A stretch of DNA of 49,755 nt, from NCBI RefSeq assembly GCF_900169785.1, contig NZ_FWER01000040.1:1-49755 (forward strand), in the 5' to 3' direction. The position numbers and the translations under genes were made by a program. Source of the DNA: Rhizobium sullae. Its GTDB lineage: Bacteria > Pseudomonadota > Alphaproteobacteria > Rhizobiales > Rhizobiaceae. The notes beneath the pieces are model-generated. The model had not been told where the DNA came from and ran no database searches. It worked only from the letters and a program-made list of their open reading frames with translations. Shown here piece by piece: positions 15,578 through 24,010 of the stretch (the first letter of the stretch is position 1; each line of letters begins with the position of its first letter).

Positions 15578-17224
15578 ATGACCAAAGGCTCTGATCTTCT
15601 CGTGGCCGCACTTGAGAACGAAGGTGTCGACCGTATCTTCGGCATTCCCGGCGAAGAGAACCTCGACGTCGTCGAGTCCATCCGCAAATCGTCAATCCAG
15701 TTGGTGCTCACCCGCCACGAACAGGCGGCTGCGTTCATGGCTGCGACCTACGGCCGCCTGACGGGAAAACCGGGGGTGTGCCTGGCGACGCTTGGGCCGG
15801 GTGCATTGAACCTTTCGACGGGTGCGGCATACGCGCTGCTCGGCGCGATGCCGATGGTGATGATTACCGGTCAGAAAGGTATCCTGTCGTCTCGCCAGGC
15901 CCGGTTCCAGGTGGTCGATGTCGTTGCCTCGATGAAGCCGCTTACCAAGCTCGCAAGGCAGATCGTATCGCCGCAGATGATCCCGACGACGGTCAGGGAA
16001 GCGTTCCGGATTGCGCAGGAGGAAAGGCCAGGCCCCGTTCACCTGGAGCTCCCGGAGGACATCGCCGCCGAGGAATGTCAGCCGATGGCCATGGTCGCGC
16101 CACATCAGCTCGAGCTGCCGACCGCAAGCAATGCGGCGCTTGATCGCGCCGCCGCCCTCATCACTGCAGCGAAACGTCCGCTGCTGATGTTCGGCGCCGC
16201 TGCCTCGCGCCCGCGCTCGACGTCCGACATTGCGCAGTTCGTCTTGCGCACCCGCATCCCGTTCTTCACGACCCAGATGGGCAAGGGCACGGTTCCAGGC
16301 GGGACCGAACTTTATATGGGCACGGCCGCGCTTTCGGAGCGGGACTATGTCCATGAGGCCATCGAGCAGGCCGACCTGATCATTACCATCGGCCACGATA
16401 CGATCGAAAAGCCGCCGTTCATAATGGGTAAGGGCGGCCCTCATGTCGTCCATGTCGGATACCAGCCGGCGACCGTCGAACAGGTCTATTTTCCACAGTC
16501 GGAGGTGATCGGCGACATCGGGCCGTCGCTTAAGGCGCTTGCCGATCGCATTGAAGGCCGGCTCCCGAACGCCCAGGCACTGCTCCACCTCAGGGAGCGT
16601 ATCCTCGAGCGCATCGCGGCCCGCGCCACCGAGGACCGCTTCACGCCCCAGCGCCTTGTCCACGACATCCGTGAGGTGATGCCGCACGACGGCATCCTCG
16701 CGCTCGACAACGGCATGTACAAGATATGGTTTGCCCGGAATTATCGGACGAAGATGGCGAACACGCTGCTGCTCGACAACGCGCTTGCCACGATGGGAGC
16801 AGGGCTGCCCTCGGCCATGGTCGCCTCGATGCTCCACCCCGATCGCCGTGTCATGGCGATTTGCGGCGACGGCGGATTCATGATGAACAGCCAGGAACTC
16901 GAGACGGCGGTGCGCATGAAACTGAACCTCGTCGTCCTCGTCATCGAGGACCGTGCGTACGGAATGATCCGCTGGAAGCAGGCCGTCGACGGGTTCCCTG
17001 ACTTCGGCATGACGTTCGCAAATCCCGACTTCGTAAAATATGCCGAGTCCTACGGTGCGAGCGGGACCAGGGTCGATGACATCGGCCAGTTCGAACAGGT
17101 TCTCGAAAATGCGTTCTCCGGCGGCGGCGTGCATCTGGTGACCGTCCCGGTCGACTACTCGGAAAACGAACGGGTGCTGGTGAAGGAGCTCCGTGAACGG
17201 CTCCCCGCGATATTGGAGATCTGA
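15578..17224 (+). CDS. Acetolactate-synthase-like thiamine-diphosphate enzyme
   Basis: A 548-residue enzyme of the acetohydroxyacid synthase/pyruvate oxidase superfamily. The catalytic glutamate is in LTRHEQAAAF, and the conserved phosphate-binding turn is GTVPGGTE. The diphosphate-binding motif is GDGGFMMNSQELETAVRMKL, with the usual NLVVLVIED after it. Family members decarboxylate a 2-oxo acid and transfer or release the acyl group. No regulatory subunit gene is present, so it is not the anabolic enzyme; catabolic acetolactate synthesis or cleavage of a substituted 2-oxo acid is more likely. It is followed one base later by an aldehyde dehydrogenase gene, suggesting that the aldehyde product is oxidised next. 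Confidence 0.85.
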   Translation: MTKGSDLLVAALENEGVDRIFGIPGEENLDVVESIRKSSIQLVLTRHEQAAAFMAATYGRLTGKPGVCLATLGPGALNLSTGAAYALLGAMPMVMITGQKGILSSRQARFQVVDVVASMKPLTKLARQIVSPQMIPTTVREAFRIAQEERPGPVHLELPEDIAAEECQPMAMVAPHQLELPTASNAALDRAAALITAAKRPLLMFGAAASRPRSTSDIAQFVLRTRIPFFTTQMGKGTVPGGTELYMGTAALSERDYVHEAIEQADLIITIGHDTIEKPPFIMGKGGPHVVHVGYQPATVEQVYFPQSEVIGDIGPSLKALADRIEGRLPNAQALLHLRERILERIAARATEDRFTPQRLVHDIREVMPHDGILALDNGMYKIWFARNYRTKMANTLLLDNALATMGAGLPSAMVASMLHPDRRVMAICGDGGFMMNSQELETAVRMKLNLVVLVIEDRAYGMIRWKQAVDGFPDFGMTFANPDFVKYAESYGASGTRVDDIGQFEQVLENAFSGGGVHLVTVPVDYSENERVLVKELRERLPAILEI

Positions 17225-17225
17225 G

Positions 17226-18617
17226 ATGCCGCTCAACTTGAAGGTTTACCAGGCGTTTGATCGCGAACTCATTGCGGAAGTCCCGGCCGACGATGCCGCG
17301 GCTCTCGATCACAAGCTTTCTGTCGCCGCGAAAGCCTTCGCCGACCGCGATGCCTGGCTGCCAGCGCATCAGAGGATGGCGATCCTGAGAAAGGCGTCGG
17401 AGCTTTTGGAGGAGAACCGTGACCGCTTTGCAATGATGATCGCTCGCGAGGGCGGCAAGCCGCTTACGGATGCGGTCATTGAGGTTACACGCGCGATCGA
17501 CGGCCTCGTCAACGCGGCCGACGAACTCCGTAACTTCGGCGGCAAGGAAATCCCGATGGGACTTACTGCTGCCAGCACGAATCGATGGGCCTTCACCACC
17601 AAGGAGCCGATGGGCGTGGTGGCGGCGATTTCGGCGTTCAACCATCCGCTCAATCTCGTCATCCACCAGATCGCGCCAGCAATCGCCGTCGGTTGCCCGG
17701 TGATCATAAAGCCGGCGGCGACGACGCCGGTTTCCTGCGTGGAGATTGCCAAGTTGCTCTGGCAAGCCGGCCTCGATGAGCGGTGGTGTCAGACATTCGT
17801 TACGGAGGACAATGCGCTTGCCGAAGCGTTCGCAACCGATCACCGCGTCGCGTTTTTAAGCTTCATCGGCTCTGCGAAAGTTGGGTGGTACCTCAAGAGC
17901 AAGCTTTCGCCAGGCACCAGATGCGCGCTCGAGCACGGCGGGGCGGCGCCCGTCATCGTTGACCGCAGCGCAAACCTCGACGTGATCGTCGGCGCCATTG
18001 TCAAAGGCGGCTATTATCATGCCGGGCAGGTCTGCGTGTCCGCGCAGCGTCTCTTCGTGCATGAGGACATTCTGACCGCGTTCACGGACACTCTCGCCGC
18101 CAAGGTCGGCACCCTTCGTGTCGGTGATCCGACACTGAAAGAGACAGAGGTCGGACCGCTCATCCTGCCACGCGAGACCGAACGTGTCGCGAGCTGGATC
18201 AAGGAAGCGGTTGACGCCGGCGCCAGGCAGCTCGGAGGAGGGCGGATGTCAGAGACCACCCTCCTGCCTTCGGTCCTTCTTGATCCTCCCGAAGACGCCA
18301 GGGTATCTCGTCTCGAGGTTTTCGGACCACTGACCTGCGTATATCGTTACAGCGAACTTGACGAGGCAATCCGCATTGCCAACGCGTTGCCATATGCGTT
18401 CCAGGCGAGCATCTTTTCCTCCGACATGGCAGTTGCGCTGAGGGCGGCGAAGCGTCTGGATGCGTCGGCTGTGCTCGTGAACGACCACACCGCTTTCCGG
18501 ACCGACTGGATGCCGTTTGCAGGGCGCCGGCAGTCGGGATACGGGGTCGGCGGCATTCCCTGGACGATGGAAGAGATGGCCGACGACAAAATGATCGTGT
18601 TCAACCACGTTTCTTAA
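17226..18617 (+). CDS. Aldehyde dehydrogenase family protein
   Basis: A 463-residue NAD(P)-dependent aldehyde dehydrogenase. The catalytic cysteine is in GQVCVSAQRL (Cys270), and the general-base glutamate is in ALEHGGAAP, where the usual LELGG is LEHGG. The cofactor-side motif SAFNHPLNLVIH resembles the lactaldehyde/phosphonoacetaldehyde-type branch. It starts at ATG 17226, one base after the stop of the thiamine-diphosphate enzyme gene, with GGAG at its end as ribosome site, so the two are co-translated. It probably oxidises the aldehyde produced by its partner; the substrate is unknown. Confidence 0.88.
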   Translation: MPLNLKVYQAFDRELIAEVPADDAAALDHKLSVAAKAFADRDAWLPAHQRMAILRKASELLEENRDRFAMMIAREGGKPLTDAVIEVTRAIDGLVNAADELRNFGGKEIPMGLTAASTNRWAFTTKEPMGVVAAISAFNHPLNLVIHQIAPAIAVGCPVIIKPAATTPVSCVEIAKLLWQAGLDERWCQTFVTEDNALAEAFATDHRVAFLSFIGSAKVGWYLKSKLSPGTRCALEHGGAAPVIVDRSANLDVIVGAIVKGGYYHAGQVCVSAQRLFVHEDILTAFTDTLAAKVGTLRVGDPTLKETEVGPLILPRETERVASWIKEAVDAGARQLGGGRMSETTLLPSVLLDPPEDARVSRLEVFGPLTCVYRYSELDEAIRIANALPYAFQASIFSSDMAVALRAAKRLDASAVLVNDHTAFRTDWMPFAGRRQSGYGVGGIPWTMEEMADDKMIVFNHVS

Positions 18618-18739
18618 GCAATCGCGTCGTCGCAGCATCCATGCCTCAGGGATTCAGTTGGAGAACGTGCAACGCCGAATCGTCTCAGGAGACCTGGGCC
18701 TGTGGGGCCGGCCCGGGTCGCTCTGATCTGCAAGTGGGT

Positions 18740-18860
18740 AGCGATCGACCGCGCCGCTTAGCGTCCGACAAGCGATGCGCCGGCGATCCTTGAGGCGGCA
18801 GAACATGCGCTCGACGACGCTACGCTTTTTGTAGACGGCCTTGGGATTCGAAGACGGTTA
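18740..18860 (-). mobile_element. IS5-type transposase C-terminal remnant
   Basis: On the minus strand the frame NPKAVYKKRSVVERMFCRLK and DRRRIACR matches the conserved YRRRxxVERxFxRLKxWRRIA box near the end of IS5-family DDE transposases, including the catalytic Glu of VER. The sequence then diverges (LSGAVDRYPLADQSD) and no terminal inverted repeats or other half were seen. It is a scar of a former insertion between the aldehyde dehydrogenase and RidA genes. Confidence 0.75.
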
Positions 18861-18878
18861 AAGATCGATCCTAAGCGG

Positions 18879-19361
18879 TCACCCGTCAATTTCCACTTCC
18901 GCTTCGCAGTTTACGGGCGCGTTCAAAGGGATGGCCATGCCGATGGACGAGCGGGCGTGAGCGCCAGCGTCAGGCCCGTACAGCTCCAGTATCAAGTCGG
19001 AATAACCGTTTGTGACAAGCGGCGTCTCATTGAATCCCGGAGCAACATTCACCATGGCGAAGACGCGCAGCCAGGCCGTAACCCGATCGAGGTTCCCGAC
19101 AGCCCGCTTGAGGCTCGCGAGATGGGCCAGGGCAACGAGCCGCGCTGACGCGTAACCCTGCTCCGGCGAAACCTCGGTCCCGACCTTGCCGAGGGGCCTT
19201 GCCAATGTCCCATCCCGGTTACACGCGACGTGACCCGAGATGTAGGCGCGCGTGCCGCGCACCCGGACCCAGGCGAAAGGCATATGCAGCCCTTCGCGCA
19301 CTTTCAGAGGCTCGGGCAGTTCCAGACCCATAGCGGCCAGACGTTGTTTAATGATGGCCAT
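18879..19361 (-). CDS. RidA family protein (long form)
   Basis: A 160-residue member of the 150-160-residue branch of the RidA superfamily. Visible features are the strand RAYISGHVACNRDG, helix GYASARLVALAHLASLKRAV and the C-terminal HARSSIGMAIPLNAPVNCEA. In that ending the Arg occupies the usual carboxylate-binding place. It may deaminate enamines or imines or bind metabolites. It is 19 bases downstream of the cupin gene in the same orientation and probably co-transcribed with it. Confidence 0.88.
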   Translation of the reverse strand: MAIIKQRLAAMGLELPEPLKVREGLHMPFAWVRVRGTRAYISGHVACNRDGTLARPLGKVGTEVSPEQGYASARLVALAHLASLKRAVGNLDRVTAWLRVFAMVNVAPGFNETPLVTNGYSDLILELYGPDAGAHARSSIGMAIPLNAPVNCEAEVEIDG

Positions 19362-19380
19362 AGCGCACCTCCCGGCCTGA

Positions 19381-19815
19381 TTAGGGTACGATGTCGTCGA
19401 GTTCCGGCATCAGCACGACGCTCTCGTTCGCTGCGGGGTCGTTGCGGGCACCGAGGAACTCGGCGGTTTCCGTGCTGCGATTGACGGCCACGTGCGGAAC
19501 GCCGGCCGGAATGAATAGGTAGTCGCCGGGGAAGACCTTTTCGCACCGTTCGAGCCCGGCCCCCGACCAAATCTCGATCTCTTTGCCTGCGGTCATAAGC
19601 AGGGCCGTCTCGTGTCCCTGATGGTGATGGGCGCTGGTTCGTCTCCCTGCGGGTAGCGATATCATCCCGAGCCACAGGATGCTGGATCCGACGCTCTCCG
19701 CCGAGACTCCCGAGCGATAGACAGATCCCTGCTCGGCGACATAGCTGTCACTCCCGCCTACGATTTTCGCGGTTAATACATGAGCATTTTTCAGTTGCAT
19801 TGCTTCGTTCTTCAT
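19381..19815 (-). CDS. Cupin-domain protein
   Basis: About 144 residues forming one cupin barrel. The first metal motif is seen in SAHHHQGHETALLMTAG and the second in PGDYLFIPAGVPHVAVNRS, so metal ligands (several His and a Glu) are retained. Single-domain cupins of this kind are small dioxygenases, isomerases or ligand binders, and the function is not decidable here. ATG 19813-19815 (GAGAG just upstream) or ATG 19798-19800 is the start. The longer frame to 19932 would overlap the divergent regulator's promoter and is rejected. It forms a pair with the downstream RidA gene. Confidence 0.8.
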   Translation of the reverse strand: MKNEAMQLKNAHVLTAKIVGGSDSYVAEQGSVYRSGVSAESVGSSILWLGMISLPAGRRTSAHHHQGHETALLMTAGKEIEIWSGAGLERCEKVFPGDYLFIPAGVPHVAVNRSTETAEFLGARNDPAANESVVLMPELDDIVP

Positions 19816-19890
19816 CGCTCTCAGGACCTCAACTGCTGCATGGAGCTGAGTTTGCTCGCGGAGCCGGCGCAAGTCCTGAAACGAGGGCCG

Positions 19891-19909
19891 AAAAATTCCA
19901 AAAAATTCC
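19891..19909. promoter_or_regulatory. 10-base-spaced direct repeats, candidate winged-helix site
   Basis: AAAAATTCC occurs at 19891-19899 and again at 19901-19909, one helical turn apart, in the 119-base region between the divergent cupin and regulator starts. Tandem half-sites at 10-11-base steps are the usual target of OmpR-type winged-helix domains, which is the DNA-binding domain of the adjacent regulator. Binding is inferred. Confidence 0.5.
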
Positions 19910-19934
19910 GAAATCGGGCGTATCATCCCCAATC

Positions 19935-21509
19935 ATGAGCACCCCGCGCCTTGCATTCGGCCCCTTCGAGTTCATTGCCGAGAACGGATGCCTTCTCCGT
20001 GACAATCGGCCTGTCGCCATCGGCGCCCGTGGCGCTTCGCTGCTTGCCGTTCTACTCGCTGCAGATGGGCGCGTCGTCACCAAGTCGGCGCTGATGGATG
20101 TCGTTTGGCCGGGCCTCGCCGTCGAGGAGAGTAATCTTTCCGTTCAGATTGCTGCCCTCCGCAAGCTGCTCGGCCCGGCATCAGACGGTGGCGACTGGAT
20201 CGTCACGGTCCCGCGGGTCGGATACAGATTTTCCGGTCCGGTGGAGCGCCGGACCGACGGACCCGATAGCCCAAGGCATTCGGAGGCGAGATCCAGCCCC
20301 GGGATTGCAGTACTGCCTTTCGAGAATCTCGGCGGCGATGCCGAGAGACAATATCTGGCCGACGGTATCGCCGACGACCTGATCATGGCGCTCGCTCGGT
20401 TCCGATGGTTCCGCGTCGCGTCGCGTGGGGCGAGTTTCGCATTGAGGAACGGCCCGAGGGATCCGAAGTCTATCGCGCACCACCTTGGCGTCGATTTTCT
20501 GGTGGATGGAGCCATCCGGCATACCGGCGATCGGATGCGGATATCGGTGCACCTCGCCGACGCAATGAAGGGCGCCACCGTCTGGTCCGAACATTACGAT
20601 CTTCAAGTGGTCGACGTATTTGCGGTGCAGGACGCCATCGCCGAGCGGATCGCAGCTGCGGTCGAGCCCGAACTGCTGTTGCGCCATGGACTTCAGGTTG
20701 CTCCGCACACCGGCAACGTCACCGCCTGGGACCTTGTACGGCAAGGCACATTCAATTTTCACAAGGTAACGCAGCCAACCCACCTTCTCGCACGGCGATT
20801 CTTCCGAGAGGCCGCGGAGCTCGATCCCATGCTGCCAGAGGCGCAGATCTGGCGGGCGCGGGTCAACGCAGGCCTCATCGCCTATGGCTGGACGGAAAAT
20901 CCCGCCTCGGACGGGAAGGAAGGACTCGATGCGGCCCTGCGGGCGATATATCTCGACGCCCGGAATCCGTATGCCCACTATGCGCTGGCGATTGTGTCGG
21001 CCTACACAGGCAGGGCTAACCAGGCGATCCTCGCAGCGGAACGGTCCATCGAACTCGGTCCGAGCTTCGCCTTGGGGTATCTCGTGCTCGGCATGGCCCG
21101 TCTTTTCGTGGGCGATGCGGCCGGTGCGCGAAAGCCGCTGGCTCGCGGCCTCGAACTCAACCCCCACGATCCTCAGAATGCGGTCTGGTTCAGCCTCTTG
21201 ATGCTTGCGCTGTTCTTTTCGGGCGACCTCGAGGGCGCGCTCGACACGGGGCGTGCGGCGCTAAAGGCGCGGCCTGACTGGCCGGCGCTGCTCCGCATTC
21301 AGGCGTGCTGCCACACGGCCGTGGGAGATAGTCAGGAGGCTCGCCGCTTCGCCGCCGCTGCAGGCGATCTCCCGGAGCCTGCCGGCGATGCGCTTGGTCC
21401 GTTCAGAGATGGCAACAAGGAATGGGCGACCTGCCTCGAGGGCCTGCTGCGACAGGCAGGGCATCAAACGACCGGTTCCGATCGTACCGCCACCTTTCCA
21501 GAAGTCTAG
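19935..21509 (+). CDS. Winged-helix (OmpR/CadC-type) regulator with TolB-like and TPR domains
   Basis: A 524-residue one-component regulator. Residues 1-95 form an OmpR-type winged helix (LRDNRPVAIGARGASLLAVL through ESNLSVQIAALRKLLG and VPRVGYRF). A FlgO/TolB-N-like domain follows (IAVLPFENLGGDAERQYLAD through VDFLVDGAIRHTGDRMRISV and ATVWSEHYD), typical of cyclase-associated TPR regulators. The C-terminal half has several tetratricopeptide-like helical pairs (NPYAHYALAIVSAYTGRANQ, PSFALGYLVLGMARLFVGDA). No membrane segment or cyclase domain is present. ATG 19935 is the start; the open frame to 19800 overlaps the cupin gene. It probably controls the divergent cupin-RidA pair. Confidence 0.85.
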   Translation: MSTPRLAFGPFEFIAENGCLLRDNRPVAIGARGASLLAVLLAADGRVVTKSALMDVVWPGLAVEESNLSVQIAALRKLLGPASDGGDWIVTVPRVGYRFSGPVERRTDGPDSPRHSEARSSPGIAVLPFENLGGDAERQYLADGIADDLIMALARFRWFRVASRGASFALRNGPRDPKSIAHHLGVDFLVDGAIRHTGDRMRISVHLADAMKGATVWSEHYDLQVVDVFAVQDAIAERIAAAVEPELLLRHGLQVAPHTGNVTAWDLVRQGTFNFHKVTQPTHLLARRFFREAAELDPMLPEAQIWRARVNAGLIAYGWTENPASDGKEGLDAALRAIYLDARNPYAHYALAIVSAYTGRANQAILAAERSIELGPSFALGYLVLGMARLFVGDAAGARKPLARGLELNPHDPQNAVWFSLLMLALFFSGDLEGALDTGRAALKARPDWPALLRIQACCHTAVGDSQEARRFAAAAGDLPEPAGDALGPFRDGNKEWATCLEGLLRQAGHQTTGSDRTATFPEV

Positions 21510-21581
21510 GAACGAGGAACGATTCCTTTACTAACGAATCTTGTTAATAAAGACTTCGTTCTTGGTGGAGTCGGCAGGGGA

Positions 21582-21919
21582 ATGCGACCCGCCTGGCCAC
21601 CGCTCATAACTGACGGCAAGCTTGAGCGTCGCCTTCGGGAAGCCGACCAGGCGCCCGTTCGGCTCGATTTGGCAGGCGAGATGGTGCCATCGTTCGATTG
21701 GTTCATCGACGCCTTCGTGCGCAAGGAGGCGGTGATCTCGTCGCAGATCGAGGGCACACCAAGGCATCGCTCGTTGACCTTCTCACCTTCGACGCCGAAG
21801 AGCATTCTGCACCCAATGCCGACATCGAAGAGGTCACGAGGGCCTCACGTTGGTCAGCTGCGTTTCACGCAGTCCGGGCCGCGGCAGTACTCGACCTGTC
21901 AAGCGAATCGAGAAATTGA
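21582..21919 (+). pseudogene. Fic-family protein N-terminal fragment, frameshifted
   Basis: The frame from 21582 has the N-terminal region of Fic/DOC adenylyltransferases, with the very typical FVRKEAVISSQIEGT (the inhibitory-helix region). A one-base shift near 21760 then breaks it. In the next frame it continues as KASLVDLLTFDAEEHSAPNA and DIEEVTRASRW before losing similarity. The catalytic HxFxDGNGR core is absent. It is a dead remnant that ends just before the convergent ABC ATPase gene. Confidence 0.8.
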
Positions 21920-21996
21920 CCCCCTTCATTGATTTTGGTCGGTTCCTTTGTTTCAAGCGCCGCTCCGGTCTTCTGCAGAAGGCCGGAGCGGCCAGT

Positions 21997-23037
21997 TTAA
22001 TGAGGAGTGACTATCGCAGATGCCAGTTGTCGGAGGCTAAGGGTGCCGATAGCCGCTCCGGTCGAATCCGTCACGGCGACGTCCTCGTCCGCGCGTCGAT
22101 CGGTCAATATCCTTATTGCATCTTCGATCGTCGTTCCCGATGCTATGTTCGTGCCATTCAGGCGATGCTCAGGCCCGGCCGGCGTCATAACCGCATCCAC
22201 GTGGATCACTCGGCCCCGATTGACCTCCTTCACGAAGTTGGCGATGTATTCGTCGGCCGGTCTGAGGACGATGTCCTGGCTGGTGCCTTGCTGAATGACC
22301 TCGCCGTCCCTGAGAATGGCTATCTGGTCACCCAGGCGGAGAGCCTCATCGAGATCGTGAGTGATGAATACGACCGTCTTTTTGATCTCCTTTTGCAGGT
22401 CCAACAGGACGGTCTGCATGTCCGTCCTGATCAGCGGATCAAGGGCCGAGTACGCTTCGTCCATGAGCAAGACCGGCGCGTCGTTGGCCAGCGCGCGGGC
22501 AAGGCCGACGCGTTGCTGCATTCCTCCTGAAAGCTGATTGGGATATTTCTGTTCGAATCCCTTCAGCCCGACGCGCTCGATCCATTGCATGGCTGTTTCG
22601 ACGCCTTTGGAGCGCGGGACGCCTTGGACTTCCAATCCGTAGATCGTGTTTTCAAGAACAGTGCGGTGCGGAAGCAGCGCAAATTTCTGAAACACCATTG
22701 CCGTCTGGTGGCGACGAAACTCCTGCAATTCCGCGGGGTTCATCTTGACAACGTCGACACCGTTCACCCGAACCTCGCCGGCGGTCGGATCGATCAAACG
22801 GTTGATATGCCGGATCAGCGTGGACTTCCCGGAGCCCGACAGCCCCATAATCACTTGAATGGAACCAGCCGGCATCTCGATGTTGATATCTTTCAGACCG
22901 AGCACGTGTCCGTGCCTTTCGTTCAGTTCGGCTTTGCCGAGACCGTTCCGGACGGCGTCGACATAGGTAGCGCCGTTGGGCCCGAAGATCTTGTAGAGGC
23001 GGCGGATTTTGATGCCGCCGAAATGGTGATCAACCAT
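21997..23037 (-). CDS. Quaternary-amine (glycine/proline betaine) ABC transporter ATPase, ProV/ChoV type
   Basis: A 346-residue ATPase. The N-terminal extension IRRLYKIFGPN is characteristic of ProV/OpuAA. Walker A is GLSGSGKST, the signature is LSGGMQQR, Walker B is LLMDEAYSALDP, and FITHDLDEALRLGD carries the switch histidine. After about residue 280 one CBS-like segment remains (DEDVAVTDSTGAAIGTLSLR), which in OpuA-type transporters senses ionic strength. ATG 23035-23037 overlaps the permease gene's end by 8 bases. It is the last gene of the tetR-proC-binding protein-permease-ATPase series and should import the substrate of the neighbouring demethylases. Confidence 0.93.
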   Translation of the reverse strand: MVDHHFGGIKIRRLYKIFGPNGATYVDAVRNGLGKAELNERHGHVLGLKDINIEMPAGSIQVIMGLSGSGKSTLIRHINRLIDPTAGEVRVNGVDVVKMNPAELQEFRRHQTAMVFQKFALLPHRTVLENTIYGLEVQGVPRSKGVETAMQWIERVGLKGFEQKYPNQLSGGMQQRVGLARALANDAPVLLMDEAYSALDPLIRTDMQTVLLDLQKEIKKTVVFITHDLDEALRLGDQIAILRDGEVIQQGTSQDIVLRPADEYIANFVKEVNRGRVIHVDAVMTPAGPEHRLNGTNIASGTTIEDAIRILTDRRADEDVAVTDSTGAAIGTLSLRQLASAIVTPH

Positions 23038-23917
23038 GGACGATCTCCCGGTGCCTTTGGAGTCTCTTGCCATAGGCTTGGCTGACTCTGTCGAAGATTA
23101 TGGCGATGCCGACGATGGCAAGGCCATTGAAAATTCCCAATGTGAAGTACTGGTTCGCGATCGCCTTGAGAACAGGCTGGCCAAGCCCCTGCACGCCAAT
23201 CATCGATGCGACCACGACCATGGCGAGTGCCATCATGATGGTCTGGTTGATGCCGGCCATGATGGTCGGAAGCGCCAGCGGCAGTTGGACTTTGAACAGC
23301 TTCTGTCGGCCTGATGATCCGAACGCATCGGCGGCCTCAAGGACGTCCTTGTCGACGAGGCGAATACCCAGATCCGTCAGTCTGATCATCGGCGGAATGG
23401 CGTAAATGACGACTGCAATCAGCCCGGGCACTTTGCCAATCCCCAGGAGCATGACCACCGGTATGAGATAGACGAAGCTCGGCATGGTCTGCATAACGTC
23501 AAGGATCGGATTGACGATCCTCTGAACCCGGTCAGACCGGGACATTAAAATGCCGACCGGAATACCGATGGCGATAGAGAGTAGGGTGCACACAAAGATC
23601 ATCGAGAGGGTGCGCATGGTGTCGTCCCACATGTCGAAATAGCCAATGGCCAGCAGCGTAAAAAGACAGCCTGATGCGACCTTGAAGCTGCGGCTTGCCG
23701 CCCAGGCGATCGCGAGGACAAGCACGGTGATGATCGGCCACGGCGTCTGCGTCATAAACCGGTCGGCGGCGATGAGAAAATGCTGCAGCGGGGAGAAGAA
23801 ACCTTCGATCGCATCGCCATAAGCGCGGGTGAATGTGCGAAACCCGTCGTCGATCGCCTTCTTGAGATTGCGAAGAGCGTCATCATCCATATGCGGGAAT
23901 TTGTAAAACCATTCCAT
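23030..23917 (-). CDS. Quaternary-amine ABC transporter permease, ProW/ChoW type
   Basis: A 295-residue inner-membrane protein with a soluble N-terminal region (about 60 residues) and about six hydrophobic segments. DVMQTMPSFVYLIPVVMLLG and the coupling-loop region EAADAFGSSGRQKLFKVQLP, then ALPTIMAGINQTIMMALAMV, are family hallmarks. As a single permease it would act as a homodimer. A strong hairpin precedes it, separating it from the binding-protein gene. Confidence 0.93.
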   Translation of the reverse strand: MEWFYKFPHMDDDALRNLKKAIDDGFRTFTRAYGDAIEGFFSPLQHFLIAADRFMTQTPWPIITVLVLAIAWAASRSFKVASGCLFTLLAIGYFDMWDDTMRTLSMIFVCTLLSIAIGIPVGILMSRSDRVQRIVNPILDVMQTMPSFVYLIPVVMLLGIGKVPGLIAVVIYAIPPMIRLTDLGIRLVDKDVLEAADAFGSSGRQKLFKVQLPLALPTIMAGINQTIMMALAMVVVASMIGVQGLGQPVLKAIANQYFTLGIFNGLAIVGIAIIFDRVSQAYGKRLQRHREIVHG

Positions 23918-23975
23918 GCGGTTCCCCTTATTCTTAAAAAGAGCCGGCCAAATTCTTCTTATTTTCGGCGTTTAC

Positions 23976-24003
23976 GTGCGGTGCGCATGGATACGCACCG
24001 CAC
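23976..24003 (-). terminator. Hairpin between binding-protein and permease genes
   Basis: GTGCGGTGCG and CGCACCGCAC form a perfect 10-bp stem with an 8-base loop. It begins 8 bases after the stop of the binding-protein gene and lies before the permease gene. There is no U tract on the transcript side, so an mRNA-stabilising barrier or partial attenuator is more likely than a full terminator. Confidence 0.7.
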
Positions 24004-24010
24004 ACAGAAC

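Noticed and set aside
15692..17236. 514-codon open frame antisense to the thiamine-diphosphate enzyme gene
   Set aside because: It mirrors the GC-rich codon pattern of the real gene on the other strand, is rich in His and Arg without any motif, and lacks a ribosome site.
16941..17843. 300-codon minus-strand frame across the enzyme/aldehyde dehydrogenase junction
   Set aside because: It overlaps two certain genes and has no protein family features.
18740..18860. An intact insertion sequence between the aldehyde dehydrogenase and RidA genes
   Set aside because: Only the end of a transposase frame is present, with no terminal inverted repeats or target duplication seen.
19800..19934. N-terminal extension of the TPR regulator and the matching extension of the cupin frame to 19932
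   Set aside because: Both would leave the divergent genes overlapping without a promoter; homology begins at 19935 and about 19815, and the direct repeats lie between.
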